In this document: in pieces, positions 28,053-39,448 of the stretch
How the letters are laid out: every line of letters starts with the position of its first letter
How positions within the stretch are numbered: position 1 is the stretch's first letter
Assembly: GCF_001429045.1 (NCBI RefSeq)
Contig: NZ_LMHY01000001.1
Coordinates: 627,892 to 691,891, forward strand
DNA: 64,000 nt
Origin: Pseudomonas sp. Root71
GTDB lineage: Bacteria > Pseudomonadota > Gammaproteobacteria > Pseudomonadales > Pseudomonadaceae
Direction of reading: 5' to 3'
The notes under the pieces: generated by a model
The model's database searches: none
Told to the model about the DNA's origin: nothing
The model's input: the letters and a program-made list of their open reading frames with translations, nothing else
Program-made: the position numbers and the translations under genes

Positions 28053-29276
28053 TCAGGCTTTTTCTTTGTAGGCCTTCAGCGCCTTGAGTCGCTCACGCTT
28101 GATCGCCTCCCCCAGTTCCGGCCCCTTGAAGCCTTTCTCCAGCAGCGGCTGAACCGCCACGCTACGAGCCGCGGTTGCCGCGCCGCGCAAATAATCCGCC
28201 TGTGGATAACTTCTTTCTTCCAGCCCTTCGCGCCCACGCGCATCCATCTCACATGCCGCGATGAACTCCTCGAACCGCTGTGGCCGGCGGTAAATGTCGA
28301 AGCTTTGCAGCACCTCCAGCAACGTTGATGGCTTCAGCTCAAGGGCGCGATGCCCATGGGTGTGATACTCGCCCACCAGCAGTGCCAGTTCCTGGCAGTC
28401 CCTCGGTACCTTGAAGCGTTCATTGATCGCTTTGATCAGCTTCAGGCCTTTGAACTCGTGGGCAATGTGTCGCGGCCATTCTTCCTCGGGCGTCAGGCCC
28501 TTGCCCAGGTCGTGCAGCAGGCAGGCCCAGCGCACGGTCAACGGCTGTTTGTGCAGCGCCGCTTGCTGCAACACGCTCAGGGTATGTATGCCTGTATCGA
28601 TTTCCGGGTGGTGGGCGGGTGGTTGCGGTACGCCAAACAGCGCGTCGACCTCGGGCATCAGGACCTGGAGTGCGCCGCATGCGCGCAAAACCTCCACAAA
28701 CACCTGTGGCTGATCTTCCATCAGGGCGCGGGAAATTTCCTTCCAGCTGCGTTCCGGGGTCAGTGCTTCAAGTTCGCCTGACTCGCTGAGTTGGCGCATC
28801 AGTGCCAGGGTTTCCGGGGCAACGGTAAAACCCAGCGTCGCGTAGCGTGCCGCGAAGCGGGCAACACGCAGGACCCGGAGCGGATCTTCGGCAAATGCCG
28901 GGGAAACATGGCGAAGCAGGCGCGCTTCGAGATCGCGCTGGCCGTGGTACGGGTCGGTCAGGTTCTGCTGGTCGTCTTCGGCCATGGCATTGATGGTCAG
29001 GTCGCGACGGATCAAGTCTTCTTCGAGGGTGACTTCAGGGCTTGCGTGAAAAGTGAACCCGCCGTAACCGCGCCCGCTTTTGCGCTCGGTGCGGGCCAAG
29101 GCGTATTCCTCACCGCTTTTTGGGTGAAGAAACACCGGGAAGTCCGCACCCACCGGGCGAAAGCCCTTGGCGAGCATTTCTTCGGTGGTGGCGCCGACCA
29201 CGACCCAGTCGATATCGGTTACCGGTTTGCCCAGCAGGCGATCGCGTACCGCGCCGCCGACTTTATAAATACGCAT
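28053..29276 (-). CDS. cca: Multifunctional CCA-adding tRNA nucleotidyltransferase
   Basis: Adds or repairs the 3' CCA of tRNAs. 407 residues beginning [19 protein letters not shown]. It has the nucleotidyltransferase DxD in VTDIDWVV, the [10 protein letters not shown] motif and [17 protein letters not shown]-terminal HD domain ([10 protein letters not shown], near 260) fits the gammaproteobacterial form with extra phosphatase/phosphodiesterase activity. The REP pair marks its 3' end. Confidence 0.97.
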   Translation of the reverse strand: MRIYKVGGAVRDRLLGKPVTDIDWVVVGATTEEMLAKGFRPVGADFPVFLHPKSGEEYALARTERKSGRGYGGFTFHASPEVTLEEDLIRRDLTINAMAEDDQQNLTDPYHGQRDLEARLLRHVSPAFAEDPLRVLRVARFAARYATLGFTVAPETLALMRQLSESGELEALTPERSWKEISRALMEDQPQVFVEVLRACGALQVLMPEVDALFGVPQPPAHHPEIDTGIHTLSVLQQAALHKQPLTVRWACLLHDLGKGLTPEEEWPRHIAHEFKGLKLIKAINERFKVPRDCQELALLVGEYHTHGHRALELKPSTLLEVLQSFDIYRRPQRFEEFIAACEMDARGREGLEERSYPQADYLRGAATAARSVAVQPLLEKGFKGPELGEAIKRERLKALKAYKEKA

Positions 29277-29339
29277 AAAAAACCTCCGTTAGCTCGACAG
29301 GATAACCGTTGCATCGAGCTTTCGGAGGCGCAAACCGGA

Positions 29340-30902
29340 TCAAAGATGGATGACGGCCAGGTCCAGGCGGCCGTAATCACCTTCGCTGTGCTCGCTTCTG
29401 GGCGGCACATGGTGGGTTTTCATGACCTGATCGCCTTGCAGGGTTTCCAGGTGAATATCGAAGCCCCAGAGGCGGTGCAGGTGTTTGAGCACTTCTTCAG
29501 TCGAGTCCCCGAGTGGTTTGCGGTCGTGCTGCTGGTGACGCAGGGTCAGGGATCGGTCGCCACGCCGGTCGATGCTGTAGATCTGCACGTTGGGCTCGCG
29601 ATTACCCAGGTTGTACTGTGCCGCGAGGGTTTCACGGATGATGCGGTAGCCTCCTTCGTCGTGAATGGCGGGCACCAGCAGGTCGTCCTTCTGGTCGTCA
29701 TCAAGAATGCTGAACAGCTTCAGGTCGCGGATCACCTTGGGCGACAGGTACTGCAGGATGAAGCTCTCGTCCTTGAAGCTGCTCATGGCGAATTTGATGG
29801 CTGCCAGCCAGTCGGTACCGGCGATGTCCGGGAACCAGCGGTAATCTTCTTCCGTAGGTTCTTCGCACATGCGACGGATGTCGCGGTACATGGCAAACCC
29901 CAGGGCGTAGGGGTTGATGCCACTGTAGTAAGGGCTGTCGAAACCAGGCTGGAACACCACGCTGGTGTGGGACGTCAGGAACTCCATCATGAAGCCGTCG
30001 GTGACCAGGCCCTCGTCGTAGAGGTCGTTCATCAGGGTGTAGTGCCAGAACGTGGCCCAGCCCTCGTTCATCACCTGGGTCTGACGCTGTGGATAAAAAT
30101 ACTGGGCGATCTTGCGCACGATGCGCACGATTTCCCGTTGCCATGGCTCCAGCAGCGGCGCGTGTTTTTCGATGAAGTACAGGATATTTTCCTGAGGTTC
30201 GGCGGGGAAGCGCGCGTTGTCCTTGTCGCTGTACTTGTCCGCGCCCTTGGGAATGGTGCGCCACAGATCGTTGATCTGTTTCTGTAGATGTTCTTCCCGG
30301 TCCTTTTGCCGGCGACGTTCTTCCTCCGCGGAGATCGGATAAGGGCGTTTGTAGCGGTCGACACCATAGTTCATCAGGGCATGGCAGGAGTCGAGCAGGT
30401 CCTCGACCGCGTCGATGCCGTGGCGTTCTTCGCACTGCATGATGTACTGCTTGGCAAACACCAGGTAATCGATGATCGAGCTGGCGTCGGTCCAGGTGCG
30501 GAACAGGTAATTGCCTTTGAAAAAGCTGTTGTGCCCGTAGCAGGCATGGGCCACCACCAGCGCCTGCATGCAGATTGTGTTTTCTTCCATCAGGTAGGCG
30601 ATGCATGGATCGGAGTTGATCACGATTTCGTAGGCCAGCCCCATCTGGCCGCGGGTATAGGACTTTTCGGTGCTGAGGAAGTGCTTGCCGTAGGACCAGT
30701 GGTGATAACCCAGCGGCATACCGACCGAGGCGTAGGCGTCCATCATCTGTTCGGCGGTGATCACTTCGATCTGGTTGGGATACGTATCGAGTGCGTAACC
30801 GGCCGCAATACGACTGATTTCGCGGTCGTAGGCCTGAATCAGCTCGAACGTCCATTCGGAGCCGGTGGAAATGGGTTGGCGTTTCTGCTCTTTGGCGGTC
30901 AT
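29340..30902 (-). CDS. SpoVR/YcgB family protein
   Basis: A 520-residue SpoVR-family protein with recognisable segments [60 protein letters not shown] and [20 protein letters not shown]. The biochemical role is unknown. In gammaproteobacteria it is regularly found with yeaH and prkA (yeaG), and that trio is linked to stationary phase and nitrogen or nutrient stress. Its ATG overlaps the yeaH stop by 4 bases. Confidence 0.93.
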   Translation of the reverse strand: MTAKEQKRQPISTGSEWTFELIQAYDREISRIAAGYALDTYPNQIEVITAEQMMDAYASVGMPLGYHHWSYGKHFLSTEKSYTRGQMGLAYEIVINSDPCIAYLMEENTICMQALVVAHACYGHNSFFKGNYLFRTWTDASSIIDYLVFAKQYIMQCEERHGIDAVEDLLDSCHALMNYGVDRYKRPYPISAEEERRRQKDREEHLQKQINDLWRTIPKGADKYSDKDNARFPAEPQENILYFIEKHAPLLEPWQREIVRIVRKIAQYFYPQRQTQVMNEGWATFWHYTLMNDLYDEGLVTDGFMMEFLTSHTSVVFQPGFDSPYYSGINPYALGFAMYRDIRRMCEEPTEEDYRWFPDIAGTDWLAAIKFAMSSFKDESFILQYLSPKVIRDLKLFSILDDDQKDDLLVPAIHDEGGYRIIRETLAAQYNLGNREPNVQIYSIDRRGDRSLTLRHQQHDRKPLGDSTEEVLKHLHRLWGFDIHLETLQGDQVMKTHHVPPRSEHSEGDYGRLDLAVIHL

Positions 30903-32170
30903 GTCACTAACCTGCGCTGGAAGAGTTCACGGAAGACCGGATAGATATCCCCGGCCGAGACCAGTTGTTGCTGGGCAAATGTGTCGGAAAAGGCTTCGGC
31001 GATGCGCTCGTACTCGAACCACAGGGCCTGGTGTTCGCGCGGGGTGATCTCAACGTAAGTGTAGTACTGCACGAAAGGCATGATCTGGTTGATCAGGATG
31101 TCGCGGCAGATAGGGGAGTCGTCGTTCCAGTTGTCACCGTCGGAGGCCTGGGCGGCGTAGATGTTCCACTCGTTGCTCGGATAACGCTCGGCCATGATCT
31201 CCTGCATCAGTTTCAAGGCGCTGGAGACGATGGTGCCGCCGGTTTCACGGGAGTAGAAAAACTCCTCTTCATCCACTTCGCGGGCGCTGGTGTGGTGGCG
31301 GATGAACACGACGTCAATCTTGTCGTAGTTACGCTTGAGAAACAGGTACAGCAGGATAAAGAAGCGCTTGGCGATATCCTTGGTCGCCTGGGTCATCGAG
31401 CCGGATACGTCCATCAGGCAGAACATCACGGCCTTGGAACTGGGGTTGGGTTGCTTGATGAGCAGGTTGTACTTGAGGTCGAACGTGTCGAGGAACGGGA
31501 TGCGATGAATGCGCGCACTGAGTTTTTCGATTTCTTCTTCGATTTTCTGAATATCGCCGAAGTTGTCCGGTTCTTCCTGCTTGAGTCGCAGAAGTTCTTC
31601 CTTGGCTTCGCGCAGCTTTGCCCGGCTGCTGCCGGACAGGGCGATACGCCGGGCGTGAGCCGAACGCAAGGTGCGGATGATGTTGATCCGCGAGGGGTTA
31701 CCCTCGTTGCTGATCCCGGCGCGCACGGTCTTGAAGGTGTCGGTGCCGGTCAGGTTGCGCTTGACCAGATTGGGTAGTTCGAGGTCCTCGAACATGAACT
31801 CGAGGAACTCTTCCTGGGTGATCTGGAAGACGAATTCGTCCATTCCTTCGCCGGAATTGCCGGCCTTGCCGGGGCCACGGCCACCACCACCTCCCGGTGG
31901 GCGGGCGATATGTTCGCCGCTGGTGAATTCCTTGTTGCCCGGGTGCACGACCGTCTGCTTGCCACCGCGACCGTGATGAAGCACCGGCTCGTCGATGTCG
32001 CGGCCGGGAATGCTGATTTGTTCGCCGTGTTCCATATCGGTAATGGAGCGCCGGCTGACCGCCTCTTCGACAGCCTTCTTGATGTGATCACGGTAACGCC
32101 GCAGAAACCGCTGGCGGTTCACCGTGCTCTTGTTCTTGCCATTGAGACGTCGGTCGATCACATAGCTCAT
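30899..32170 (-). CDS. yeaH: YeaH/YhbH family (DUF444) VWA-like protein
   Basis: A 423-residue DUF444 protein. The N-terminal part is basic ([20 protein letters not shown]) with a Gly-rich stretch around residue 90 ([15 protein letters not shown]). The C-terminal half contains a von Willebrand A-like fold with a MIDAS-type motif, [20 protein letters not shown]. It works in an unknown way with the PrkA kinase and SpoVR partner. It lies between them, 204 bases after prkA and overlapping spoVR by 4 bases. Confidence 0.93.
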   Translation of the reverse strand: MSYVIDRRLNGKNKSTVNRQRFLRRYRDHIKKAVEEAVSRRSITDMEHGEQISIPGRDIDEPVLHHGRGGKQTVVHPGNKEFTSGEHIARPPGGGGGRGPGKAGNSGEGMDEFVFQITQEEFLEFMFEDLELPNLVKRNLTGTDTFKTVRAGISNEGNPSRINIIRTLRSAHARRIALSGSSRAKLREAKEELLRLKQEEPDNFGDIQKIEEEIEKLSARIHRIPFLDTFDLKYNLLIKQPNPSSKAVMFCLMDVSGSMTQATKDIAKRFFILLYLFLKRNYDKIDVVFIRHHTSAREVDEEEFFYSRETGGTIVSSALKLMQEIMAERYPSNEWNIYAAQASDGDNWNDDSPICRDILINQIMPFVQYYTYVEITPREHQALWFEYERIAEAFSDTFAQQQLVSAGDIYPVFRELFQRRLVT

Positions 32171-32374
32171 GACTGCTCCTTAGAAGCTGTCCTGAAAGGG
32201 GCGAGCGGTGATACAGCATCGAACCGAGAGCCGAGGGATGTTGAACGCTCCCCCAAGCGCTTTGGATGCTGCCTGAACTCGCTACCGACTTTCGAACACC
32301 TTCCAGAGGCCTGTGTAACAGAAAAAGCGCACACAGGTCTCTGGCTGACGACAACCGGTCTGACCGGCAGCGGG

Positions 32375-34297
32375 TTATTGTGATTTTCTGACCCGCAGGT
32401 ACCACTCGGAGAGCAGTCGTACCTGTTTGTCGGTGTAGCCCCGCTCGACCATCCGTGTGACGAAGTCGTTGTGTTTCTGCTGGTCCTCTTTGCTGGCCTT
32501 GGCATTGAAGCTGATGACTGGCAGCAGGTCCTCGGTGTTGGAGAACATTTTCTTCTCGATGACCACCCGCAGTTTTTCGTAGCTGAGCCAGGTCGGGTTC
32601 TTGCCGTTGTTGTTGGCCCGGGCGCGCAGTACGAAGTTGACGATTTCGTTGCGGAAATCCTTCGGATTGCTGATGCCGGCCGGTTTTTCGATTTTCTCCA
32701 GTTCTTCGTTCAACGCTACGCGGTTGAGGATCTCGCCGGTTTCCGGGTCGCGATACTCCTGGTCCTGGATCCAGAAGTCGGCGTACAGCACATAACGATC
32801 GAAGATGTTCTGACCGTACTCGCTGTAAGACTCGAGGTAGGCGGTCTGGATCTCCTTGCCGATGAACTCGATGTAGCGCGGTGCCAGGTACTCCTTGAGG
32901 AAGCGCAGATAGCGTTCGCGGGTCTCGGCCTGGAACTGTTCCTGCTCGATCTGTTGTTCAAGCACGTAGAGCAGGTGTACCGGGTTGGCGGCGATTTCGT
33001 GCGGATCGAAGTTGAACACCTTAGACAGGATCTTGAATGCGAAGCGGGTCGAAAGACCGTTCATGCCTTCGTCGACGCCCGCATTGTCGCGGTATTCCTG
33101 GATCGATTTGGCTTTCGGATCGGTATCCTTGAGGTTCTCGCCGTCGTACACGCGCATCTTCGAGTAGATGTTGGAGTTTTCCGGCTCCTTGAGGCGCGAG
33201 AGCACGGTGAACTGGGCCAGCATCTTCAGGGTATCCGGCGCGCAATGCGCCTTGGCCAGCGAACTGTTGAACAGCAGCTTGTCGTAGATCTTGACTTCGT
33301 CACTGACCCGCAGGCAGTACGGCACTTTGACGATGTAGATCCGGTCGATGAAGGCTTCGTTGTTCTTGTTATTGCGGAAGGTATGCCACTCCGATTCGTT
33401 GGAGTGGGCCAACAGGATCCCGGTGAACGGAATCGCGCCGAGGCCTTCGGTACTGTTGTAGTTGCCCTCCTGGGTGGCGGTCAGCAGTGGGTGCAGCACC
33501 TTGATGGGTGCCTTGAACATTTCGACGAATTCCATCAGGCCCTGGTTGGCCCGGCACAGGGCGCCCGAGTAGCTGTAGGCGTCGGCGTCATTCTGCGGGA
33601 ACTCCTCCAGTTTGCGGATATCGACCTTGCCCACTAGCGCCGAGATGTCCTGGTTGTTTTCGTCGCCAGGTTCGGTCTTGGCCACGGCGATCTGGTTGAG
33701 GATCGACGGGTAGAGTTTCACCACGCGGAACTGGCTGATGTCGCCGCCGAATTCGGCCAGGCGCTTGGTCGCCCATGGCGACATGATGGTGTTGAGGTAG
33801 CGCCGTGGAATGCCGAAGTCTTCTTCCAGGATCGCTCCATCTTCAGTGGAGTTGAACAGACCCAGGGGCGACTCGAAAACCGGCGAGCCCTTGATGGCAT
33901 AGAAGGGCACTTTTTCCATCAGTTGCTTGAGCTTCTCGGCCAGGGACGATTTACCGCCACCGACTGGGCCGAGCAGGTAAAGGATCTGTTTCTTCTCTTC
34001 CAGGCCCTGCGCGGCATGGCGGAAATACGACACGATCTGGTCGATGCATTCTTCCATCCCGTGGAAGTCTTCAAAGGCCGGATAGCGACGGATGACCTTG
34101 TTGGAGAAGATGCGCGACAGTCTCGAGTTGGTCGAGGTGTCGAGCAGTTCCGGTTCACCGATGGCCAGCAGTAGACGCTCGGCGGCGGAAACGTAGGCGC
34201 TACGGTCTTTTTTGCACAGTTCCAGATACTCTTGCAGAGAGAGTTCTTCCTGGCGTGTGGACTCGAAGCGTTGTTGGAAGTGGCTAAAGATACTCAT
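32375..34297 (-). CDS. yeaG: PrkA/YeaG family serine protein kinase with AAA domain
   Basis: A 640-residue PrkA-type kinase: an N-terminal AAA-like ATPase domain with Walker A LLGPVGGGKSSLAEKLK (near residue 109) and a C-terminal PrkA domain. It begins MSIFSHFQQRFESTRQEELS. The E. coli relative YeaG is RpoS-dependent and acts with YeaH in nutrient-stress survival. It heads the minus-strand set yeaG-yeaH-spoVR. About 180 bases upstream is a sequence resembling a sigma-S -10 element. Confidence 0.95.
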   Translation of the reverse strand: MSIFSHFQQRFESTRQEELSLQEYLELCKKDRSAYVSAAERLLLAIGEPELLDTSTNSRLSRIFSNKVIRRYPAFEDFHGMEECIDQIVSYFRHAAQGLEEKKQILYLLGPVGGGKSSLAEKLKQLMEKVPFYAIKGSPVFESPLGLFNSTEDGAILEEDFGIPRRYLNTIMSPWATKRLAEFGGDISQFRVVKLYPSILNQIAVAKTEPGDENNQDISALVGKVDIRKLEEFPQNDADAYSYSGALCRANQGLMEFVEMFKAPIKVLHPLLTATQEGNYNSTEGLGAIPFTGILLAHSNESEWHTFRNNKNNEAFIDRIYIVKVPYCLRVSDEVKIYDKLLFNSSLAKAHCAPDTLKMLAQFTVLSRLKEPENSNIYSKMRVYDGENLKDTDPKAKSIQEYRDNAGVDEGMNGLSTRFAFKILSKVFNFDPHEIAANPVHLLYVLEQQIEQEQFQAETRERYLRFLKEYLAPRYIEFIGKEIQTAYLESYSEYGQNIFDRYVLYADFWIQDQEYRDPETGEILNRVALNEELEKIEKPAGISNPKDFRNEIVNFVLRARANNNGKNPTWLSYEKLRVVIEKKMFSNTEDLLPVISFNAKASKEDQQKHNDFVTRMVERGYTDKQVRLLSEWYLRVRKSQ

Positions 34298-34594
34298 GAC
34301 GTCACCTCGCTCGATACGTGGAGCCGACGCCGGATCACTCAGTCGATGCTGGCAGCAACCGAACAGGCGATTGCTGTTTACCCCCCAGAACTCTCCCGGA
34401 GCTGACTACTCCGAAAGCTACTCCCGATGACCCGTGCGCCGGTGTACCGGCTCTCCCCTGTTTTGGATGGCCTGGGCTTAAGGATAGTTGGGAATTCGGG
34501 AGGTAAAGGCGAGATACGTAATTAGTTGTGGCAGACCGTTCGTCTGCCACCGCGCCAGCCCGCGGGAGCCGGGGCCTGCAACGTTACAAAAAAA
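34298..34594. promoter_or_regulatory. prkA upstream region with sigma-S-like -10 and a hairpin after glpE
   Basis: About 300 non-coding bases. On the minus strand CTATCCTTAA (34487-34478) resembles the extended sigma-S -10 consensus CTAYRCTTAA with one mismatch, and would give a leader of about 170 bases for prkA. GTGGCAGAC (34528-34536) and GTCTGCCAC (34542-34550) form a perfect 9-bp stem behind glpE, a probable terminator or 3' stabiliser. Confidence 0.5.
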
Positions 34595-34924
34595 TTATTC
34601 AGTGGTGCCTTGCGCCGTTTCCGCAGGATACGTCGTACGCCACAACTCAAATCCGCCATCCATGCTGTAGACGTCGGAGAAGCCCTGGCTGATCAGGTAG
34701 GCGGCTGCGCCCTGGCTGGAATTGCCGTGATAGCAGACCACCACGGTCGGTGCATCGAGGTCGGCACCCTGGATGAAAGCGTGCAGGGAATGGTTATCCA
34801 GGTGCTTGGAGCCTGCGATGTGCAGGGCGGCAAAAGTGGCCGGGTCGCGGACGTCGACCACCACTGCGCCTTGTTCGCGCAGGGCCTGGGCCTGTTCCGG
34901 GGGGATACGTTTGAATTCGCTCAT
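34595..34924 (-). CDS. glpE: Thiosulfate sulfurtransferase GlpE
   Basis: A 109-residue single-domain rhodanese that transfers sulfane sulfur from thiosulfate to acceptors such as cyanide or thioredoxin. The active loop [13 protein letters not shown] places the catalytic Cys at residue 64, and the N-terminal [10 protein letters not shown] is the usual rhodanese motif. It is the last gene of a minus-strand group after apaG-apaH, a neighbourhood shared with other pseudomonads. Confidence 0.94.
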   Translation of the reverse strand: MSEFKRIPPEQAQALREQGAVVVDVRDPATFAALHIAGSKHLDNHSLHAFIQGADLDAPTVVVCYHGNSSQGAAAYLISQGFSDVYSMDGGFELWRTTYPAETAQGTTE

Positions 34925-34957
34925 GGCGGGCTCCTGTGGCTCGGCTGAATGGGCAGT

Positions 34958-35839
34958 CTAGCGCGGGGCGCTGGCTGGCGATGTTTGGGGAATGGATGAG
35001 GCGACTGGCGGCACGGCATGACCGTGTTCGTCGCATTTGCAGGACAGGCGCTCAAAGCTGTCGACGTTCATCAGGGTCAGGGCGCCGCCCCAGACACAGC
35101 CTGTATCGAGTGCCGAAATACCCGGCTCTTCGACGTTGCCTTCCAGCGCTGCCCAGTGACCGAAGATGATCTTCAGGTCCTTGGTCTTGCGTTCCTTGTG
35201 CTGGAACCAGGGCTTGTAGCCAGGCGGTGCGGTATCGAGGCCTTCCTTGCTCTTGAGGTCGAGTTTGCCTTCGGCGGTGCAAAAGCGCATGCGCGTGAAA
35301 TAGTTGGTGATCAACCGCAGGCGCGTCACGCCTTTGAGGTCGTTGTCCCATTTCGCCGGATCGTTGCCGTACATGCCATCGAGGTAGGGCGGCAACAGGT
35401 TGTCGTCGCGCAAGGCGGTCTCGACCTCGGCGGCACACTTCAAGGCTTTGCGCAGCGACCACTGCGGTGGAATGCCGGCATGGACCAGTGCAAGGTTGCG
35501 CTGTTCGTCGTAGTGCATGAGCTTTTGCTGGCGCAGCCATTCCAGCAGTTCGGCGCTATCGGGCGCTTCAATGATCTCGCGCAGGGTATCGGCCTTTTTC
35601 AGTCGCTCGATATTGCGTCCGGCCGCCAGCAGGTGCAGGTCATGGTTGCCGAGCACGCACACCAGCGATTCGCGAATGCTGTAGAGGAAGCGCAAGGTTT
35701 CCAGCGACTGCGGGCCGCGGTTGACCAGGTCGCCCACCAGCCACAGGCGATCCCGTTGTGGGTCGAACGCCACTTGTTTGAGCAGGCATTGCAGGGCTTG
35801 AAGACAGCCTTGCAGGTCACCGACAGCGTACGTTGCCAT
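34958..35839 (-). CDS. apaH: Symmetrical bis(5'-nucleosyl)-tetraphosphatase ApaH
   Basis: Hydrolyses Ap4A to two ADP and can remove Np4 caps from RNA. 293 residues with the metallophosphatase motifs [28 protein letters not shown] and [12 protein letters not shown] at the N-terminus. The start codon overlaps the apaG stop by one base (TGATG). The last 25 residues are Pro/Ser-rich and may vary between strains. Confidence 0.96.
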   Translation of the reverse strand: MATYAVGDLQGCLQALQCLLKQVAFDPQRDRLWLVGDLVNRGPQSLETLRFLYSIRESLVCVLGNHDLHLLAAGRNIERLKKADTLREIIEAPDSAELLEWLRQQKLMHYDEQRNLALVHAGIPPQWSLRKALKCAAEVETALRDDNLLPPYLDGMYGNDPAKWDNDLKGVTRLRLITNYFTRMRFCTAEGKLDLKSKEGLDTAPPGYKPWFQHKERKTKDLKIIFGHWAALEGNVEEPGISALDTGCVWGGALTLMNVDSFERLSCKCDEHGHAVPPVASSIPQTSPASAPR

Positions 35840-36219
35840 CAGTGCAAGGCTCCGGGCACCGCCAGGCGGAAGGGCGCGATGATGGCATCGAAGTGTTTGC
35901 CGTCGTCGGACAACATCTGATAGGTGCCTTGCATGGTGCCGACCTTGGTGGTCATGACCGTGCCGCTGCTGTAGGTGTGGCTCTTGCCGGGGTCGATCAG
36001 CGGTTGCTGGCCGACGACGCCTGCGCCGCGCACTTCTTCGACATGCCCGTCACCATCGGTGATGACCCAGTGCCGTGAAAGCAGTTTGGCGGGCATTTCA
36101 CCATTGTTTTGCACGGTGATGGTGTAGGCGAAGGCAAAGCGGTCGTGCTCGGGTTGCGATTGTTCTGCCAGATAGCGAGTGACGACGCTGACGTCGACCT
36201 GATAGCGAGGATCGGACAT
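35839..36219 (-). CDS. apaG: ApaG protein
   Basis: A 126-residue fibronectin type III-like protein beginning [20 protein letters not shown]. The DUF525/ApaG signature is visible in [40 protein letters not shown] and GTMQGTYQM. Its precise role is unclear: Salmonella CorD is linked to cobalt and magnesium efflux. It sits between rsmA and apaH as in enterobacteria. Confidence 0.95.
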   Translation of the reverse strand: MSDPRYQVDVSVVTRYLAEQSQPEHDRFAFAYTITVQNNGEMPAKLLSRHWVITDGDGHVEEVRGAGVVGQQPLIDPGKSHTYSSGTVMTTKVGTMQGTYQMLSDDGKHFDAIIAPFRLAVPGALH

Positions 36220-36333
36220 GCAAGGGGCCTTAAAAACGAAGCGGGACGCGGGGCGTAGCTGTTGGGTTCAGTCTAGGCCAAGTATCGGGTAGTAGACCAG
36301 AGTGGCGTCCTACCCGATAGCGCTCATCGCTTG

Positions 36334-37143
36334 TCAGTCTGCGGCAGGCTTTTGTTCGCTGAGCTTGTCAGCCAGGCGCACGAACGCGGCCAGGTCGAGT
36401 TGCTCGGGACGCAGGCTGCCATCGACACCGGCGGCTTCGATTTCAGCATTGCTCAGCAACAGCTTGAGGGTGTTGCGCAGGGTTTTGCGGCGCTGGTTGA
36501 ACGCTTCGCGCACGACGCGTTCCAGCAGGCGGTGATCCTTGGCCGGGTGTGGCAGTACCGCGTGGGGCACCAGGCGCACGATGGCCGAGTCGACTTTCGG
36601 TGGCGGGTTGAACGCGCCAGGGCCGACGTTGAACAGGTGCTCGACCCTGCAGTGGTACTGAACCATGATCGACAAGCGACCCCAGTCACCACCACCAGGG
36701 CCGGCAGCCAGGCGCTCGACCACTTCCTTTTGCAGCATGAAGTGCATGTCGCGAATCAGGTGCGAGTTGTGCAGCAGGTGAAAAATCAGCGGGGTGGAGA
36801 TGTTGTACGGCAGGTTGCCGACCACTCGCAGGCTGCCAGGCGCGGCATTCAGGCTGTTGAAGTCGAACTTCAGCGCATCGCCCTGATGCAGGTTGAAGTT
36901 GCTCTTGCCGGCAAACTGCTGGTTGAGGATCGGGATCAGGTCCTTGTCCAGTTCCACCACATCAAGTTGCGCGCCGCTGCTGAGCAGGCCTTGGGTCAGT
37001 GCACCCTGGCCCGGGCCGATTTCCAGCAGGCGGTCTTCTGCCTTGGCATGAATGGAGCGCAGGATGCGGTCGATAACGCCGGCATCGTGCAGGAAGTTCT
37101 GGCCAAAGCGTTTGCGCGCCTTGTGTTGGTAGTGCTCGGTCAT
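36334..37143 (-). CDS. rsmA: 16S rRNA (adenine1518/1519-N6) dimethyltransferase RsmA (KsgA)
   Basis: Dimethylates two adjacent adenines near the 3' end of 16S rRNA in late 30S assembly. 269 residues with [23 protein letters not shown] motif [14 protein letters not shown] and catalytic [10 protein letters not shown]. It overlaps pdxA by 4 bases (ATGA), continuing the lptD-surA-pdxA-rsmA-apaG-apaH order. Confidence 0.98.
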   Translation of the reverse strand: MTEHYQHKARKRFGQNFLHDAGVIDRILRSIHAKAEDRLLEIGPGQGALTQGLLSSGAQLDVVELDKDLIPILNQQFAGKSNFNLHQGDALKFDFNSLNAAPGSLRVVGNLPYNISTPLIFHLLHNSHLIRDMHFMLQKEVVERLAAGPGGGDWGRLSIMVQYHCRVEHLFNVGPGAFNPPPKVDSAIVRLVPHAVLPHPAKDHRLLERVVREAFNQRRKTLRNTLKLLLSNAEIEAAGVDGSLRPEQLDLAAFVRLADKLSEQKPAAD

Positions 37144-38129
37144 AAACGGGTCTCGGCCATCTGGTAGGCGGTTTCCAGGGCGACTTGCAGGCTGCCGGTG
37201 TCGATCCTGCCGCTGCCGGCCAGGTCCAGGGCTGTGCCGTGGTCGACCGAGGTGCGGATGATCGGCAAGCCGAGGGTCACGTTGACTGCCGCGCCGAAGC
37301 CTTTGTACTTCAGCACCGGCAGGCCCTGGTCGTGGTACATCGCCAGCACCGCATCGCAGTGCTCCAGATATTTGGGGGTAAACAGAGTGTCGGCGGGCAG
37401 GGGGCCGCGAAGGTCCATGCCCTCGCCGCGCAGGCGCTCTAATGTGGGTTCGATGATATCGATTTCTTCATGGCCCAGGTGTCCGCCTTCGCCGGCATGG
37501 GGGTTGAGCCCGCAGACCAGGATGCGTGGCCGGGCGATGCCGAACTTGCTTTTCAGGTCGGCGTGCAGGATTCGCGTGACGCGTTCCAGACGCTCTGGCG
37601 TGATTGCATCGGCAATCTCGCGAAGGGGCAGGTGAGTGGTCACCAGGGCCACGCGCAAGCCGCGTGTAGCCAGCATCATCACCACTTGCGCGGTGTGGGT
37701 CAGGTCGGCGAGGAATTCCGTGTGCCCGGAAAAGGCGATGCCGGATTCGTTGATGACGCCTTTGTGCACCGGCGCGGTAATCATGCCGGCGAAATGTCCG
37801 TCCAGGCAGCCCTGGCCGGCGCGGGTCAGGGTTTCCAGTACGAAGGCAGCGTTGGCCTTGTCCAGTTGCCCGGCGACGACCTTGGCATTGAGCGGTGTAT
37901 CCCAGACATACAGGCTGTTGGCTGGCGCGGGTGCATCCGGCCAGTTGTCCGGTGTGACCGGTAGCAAATCGACAGCCACACCCAGCTGCGCGGCCCGCTC
38001 AATGAGCAGGTCGCGGCTGGTAATGGCAATCAGGGGATGAGGCTGGGCTTGCGAGGCGAGCAGCAGGCACAGGTCGGGACCTATGCCGGCTGGTTCGCCG
38101 GGTGTCAGCGCGAAACGTTGGGGTTTCAC
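37140..38129 (-). CDS. pdxA: 4-hydroxythreonine-4-phosphate dehydrogenase PdxA
   Basis: Oxidises 4-phosphohydroxy-L-threonine on the way to pyridoxal 5'-phosphate. 329 residues beginning [20 protein letters not shown]. Metal-binding histidines lie in [20 protein letters not shown] and in [16 protein letters not shown], with [13 protein letters not shown] between. It overlaps surA and rsmA by 4 bases each, so the genes are transcriptionally and translationally linked. Confidence 0.97.
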   Translation of the reverse strand: MKPQRFALTPGEPAGIGPDLCLLLASQAQPHPLIAITSRDLLIERAAQLGVAVDLLPVTPDNWPDAPAPANSLYVWDTPLNAKVVAGQLDKANAAFVLETLTRAGQGCLDGHFAGMITAPVHKGVINESGIAFSGHTEFLADLTHTAQVVMMLATRGLRVALVTTHLPLREIADAITPERLERVTRILHADLKSKFGIARPRILVCGLNPHAGEGGHLGHEEIDIIEPTLERLRGEGMDLRGPLPADTLFTPKYLEHCDAVLAMYHDQGLPVLKYKGFGAAVNVTLGLPIIRTSVDHGTALDLAGSGRIDTGSLQVALETAYQMAETRL

Positions 38130-39448
38130 TGCGCTGCCTGGTCGGCGCCAGGGAGTTTGATTTCCACGTACGCTTCGTCACGGATCTGACGCAGCCAGGT
38201 TTGCAGCTCTTCATCGTATTTGCGGTTACGCAAAACGGTCATTGCTTGCTGCTCGCGGGCCTGTGAGGTGCTGTCGGTGGCGCGACGGCCAAGGACTTCC
38301 AGGACGTGCCAGCCGTACTGAGTCTGGAACGGCCTGGACAGCTGACCTTGCGGGGTCTTGGCCATCACTTCGCGGAATTCCGGCACCAGTGCGTTCGGGT
38401 CGATCCAGTTCAGGTCGCCGCCGTTAAGGGCTGAACCCGGGTCTTCCGAGTAGCTTTTCGCCAGCTCGCCGAAGTCTTCGCCAGACTCGATACGGCTGTA
38501 GAGCGACTCAACCAGGGCCTTGGTTTTTGCTTCGTCGCGGATCGGGCTCGGTTTGACCAGGATGTGGCGCACATGCACTTCGTCGCGCATCTGGGTCTGG
38601 CCGCCACGCTTTTCGAGGACCTTCAGGATGATGAAGCCGCCCGGGGTGCGCATTGGCTGGGTGACATCACCCACCGGCATGGTGCTCAGCAGGCGATCGA
38701 ACGGCGGAGGCAATTGAGCGGCTTTACGCCAGCCCATGTCACCACCCTCCAGTGCGGTTTCGCTGGCGGACTTGGCGATTGCCAACTGACCGAAGTCAGC
38801 GCCTTGCTTGAGCTGCTGGTAAATCGCATCGGCCTGCTTGGCTGCACTCTGAATCGCATCGGAGTTGGCGCTTTCCGGCGTAGGAATCAGGATGTTGGCC
38901 AGGTGGAACTCTTCAGACAGCTGCATTTTGCCCAGGTCGGACGCCAGGAAATTCTTCACTTCCTGCTCGGAGATCTGGATGCGTTCGGCGACCCGACGCT
39001 GGCGTACACGGCTGATGACCATTTCGCGGCGAATCTGCTCGCGTGCGTCGTCGTAGGACAGACCGTCGCGAGTCAGGGCGGTGCGGAACTGCTCGACCGA
39101 CATGTTGTTGCGCTGGGCAATGGTGCCGACAGCCTGGTTCAACTCTTCGTCGGTAATGCGGATGCCGGAGCGCTCGCCGATCTGCAATTGCAGGTTTTCG
39201 ACGATCAGGCGCTCAAGTACCTGCTGTTCCAGCACGCTGGCCGGCGGCACGGCAGAACCGCGCTTGGCAATGGTTTTTTGAACTTCATGAACCCGTTGGT
39301 CCAGTTGGCTCTGCATGACCACGTCGTTGTCGACGATGGCCACCACTTTATCGATGGACTGCACGGCGGCGCTGGCCGCCGTACTCAGGAACAGCGCGCC
39401 CAGCATCAGCGGGCGCAGACAATCAGAAAGCTTGGTCTTCACGTTCAC
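38126..39448 (-). CDS. surA: Periplasmic chaperone and peptidyl-prolyl isomerase SurA
   Basis: Escorts outer-membrane proteins, including LptD, through the periplasm. 440 residues with a signal peptide ([18 protein letters not shown]), an N-terminal chaperone domain starting [20 protein letters not shown], two parvulin PPIC domains (about 180-275 and 290-390) and a C-terminal helix. Its start lies 26 bases inside the lptD 3' end, so the chaperone and one of its main clients are coupled. Confidence 0.97.
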   Translation of the reverse strand: MNVKTKLSDCLRPLMLGALFLSTAASAAVQSIDKVVAIVDNDVVMQSQLDQRVHEVQKTIAKRGSAVPPASVLEQQVLERLIVENLQLQIGERSGIRITDEELNQAVGTIAQRNNMSVEQFRTALTRDGLSYDDAREQIRREMVISRVRQRRVAERIQISEQEVKNFLASDLGKMQLSEEFHLANILIPTPESANSDAIQSAAKQADAIYQQLKQGADFGQLAIAKSASETALEGGDMGWRKAAQLPPPFDRLLSTMPVGDVTQPMRTPGGFIILKVLEKRGGQTQMRDEVHVRHILVKPSPIRDEAKTKALVESLYSRIESGEDFGELAKSYSEDPGSALNGGDLNWIDPNALVPEFREVMAKTPQGQLSRPFQTQYGWHVLEVLGRRATDSTSQAREQQAMTVLRNRKYDEELQTWLRQIRDEAYVEIKLPGADQAAQ

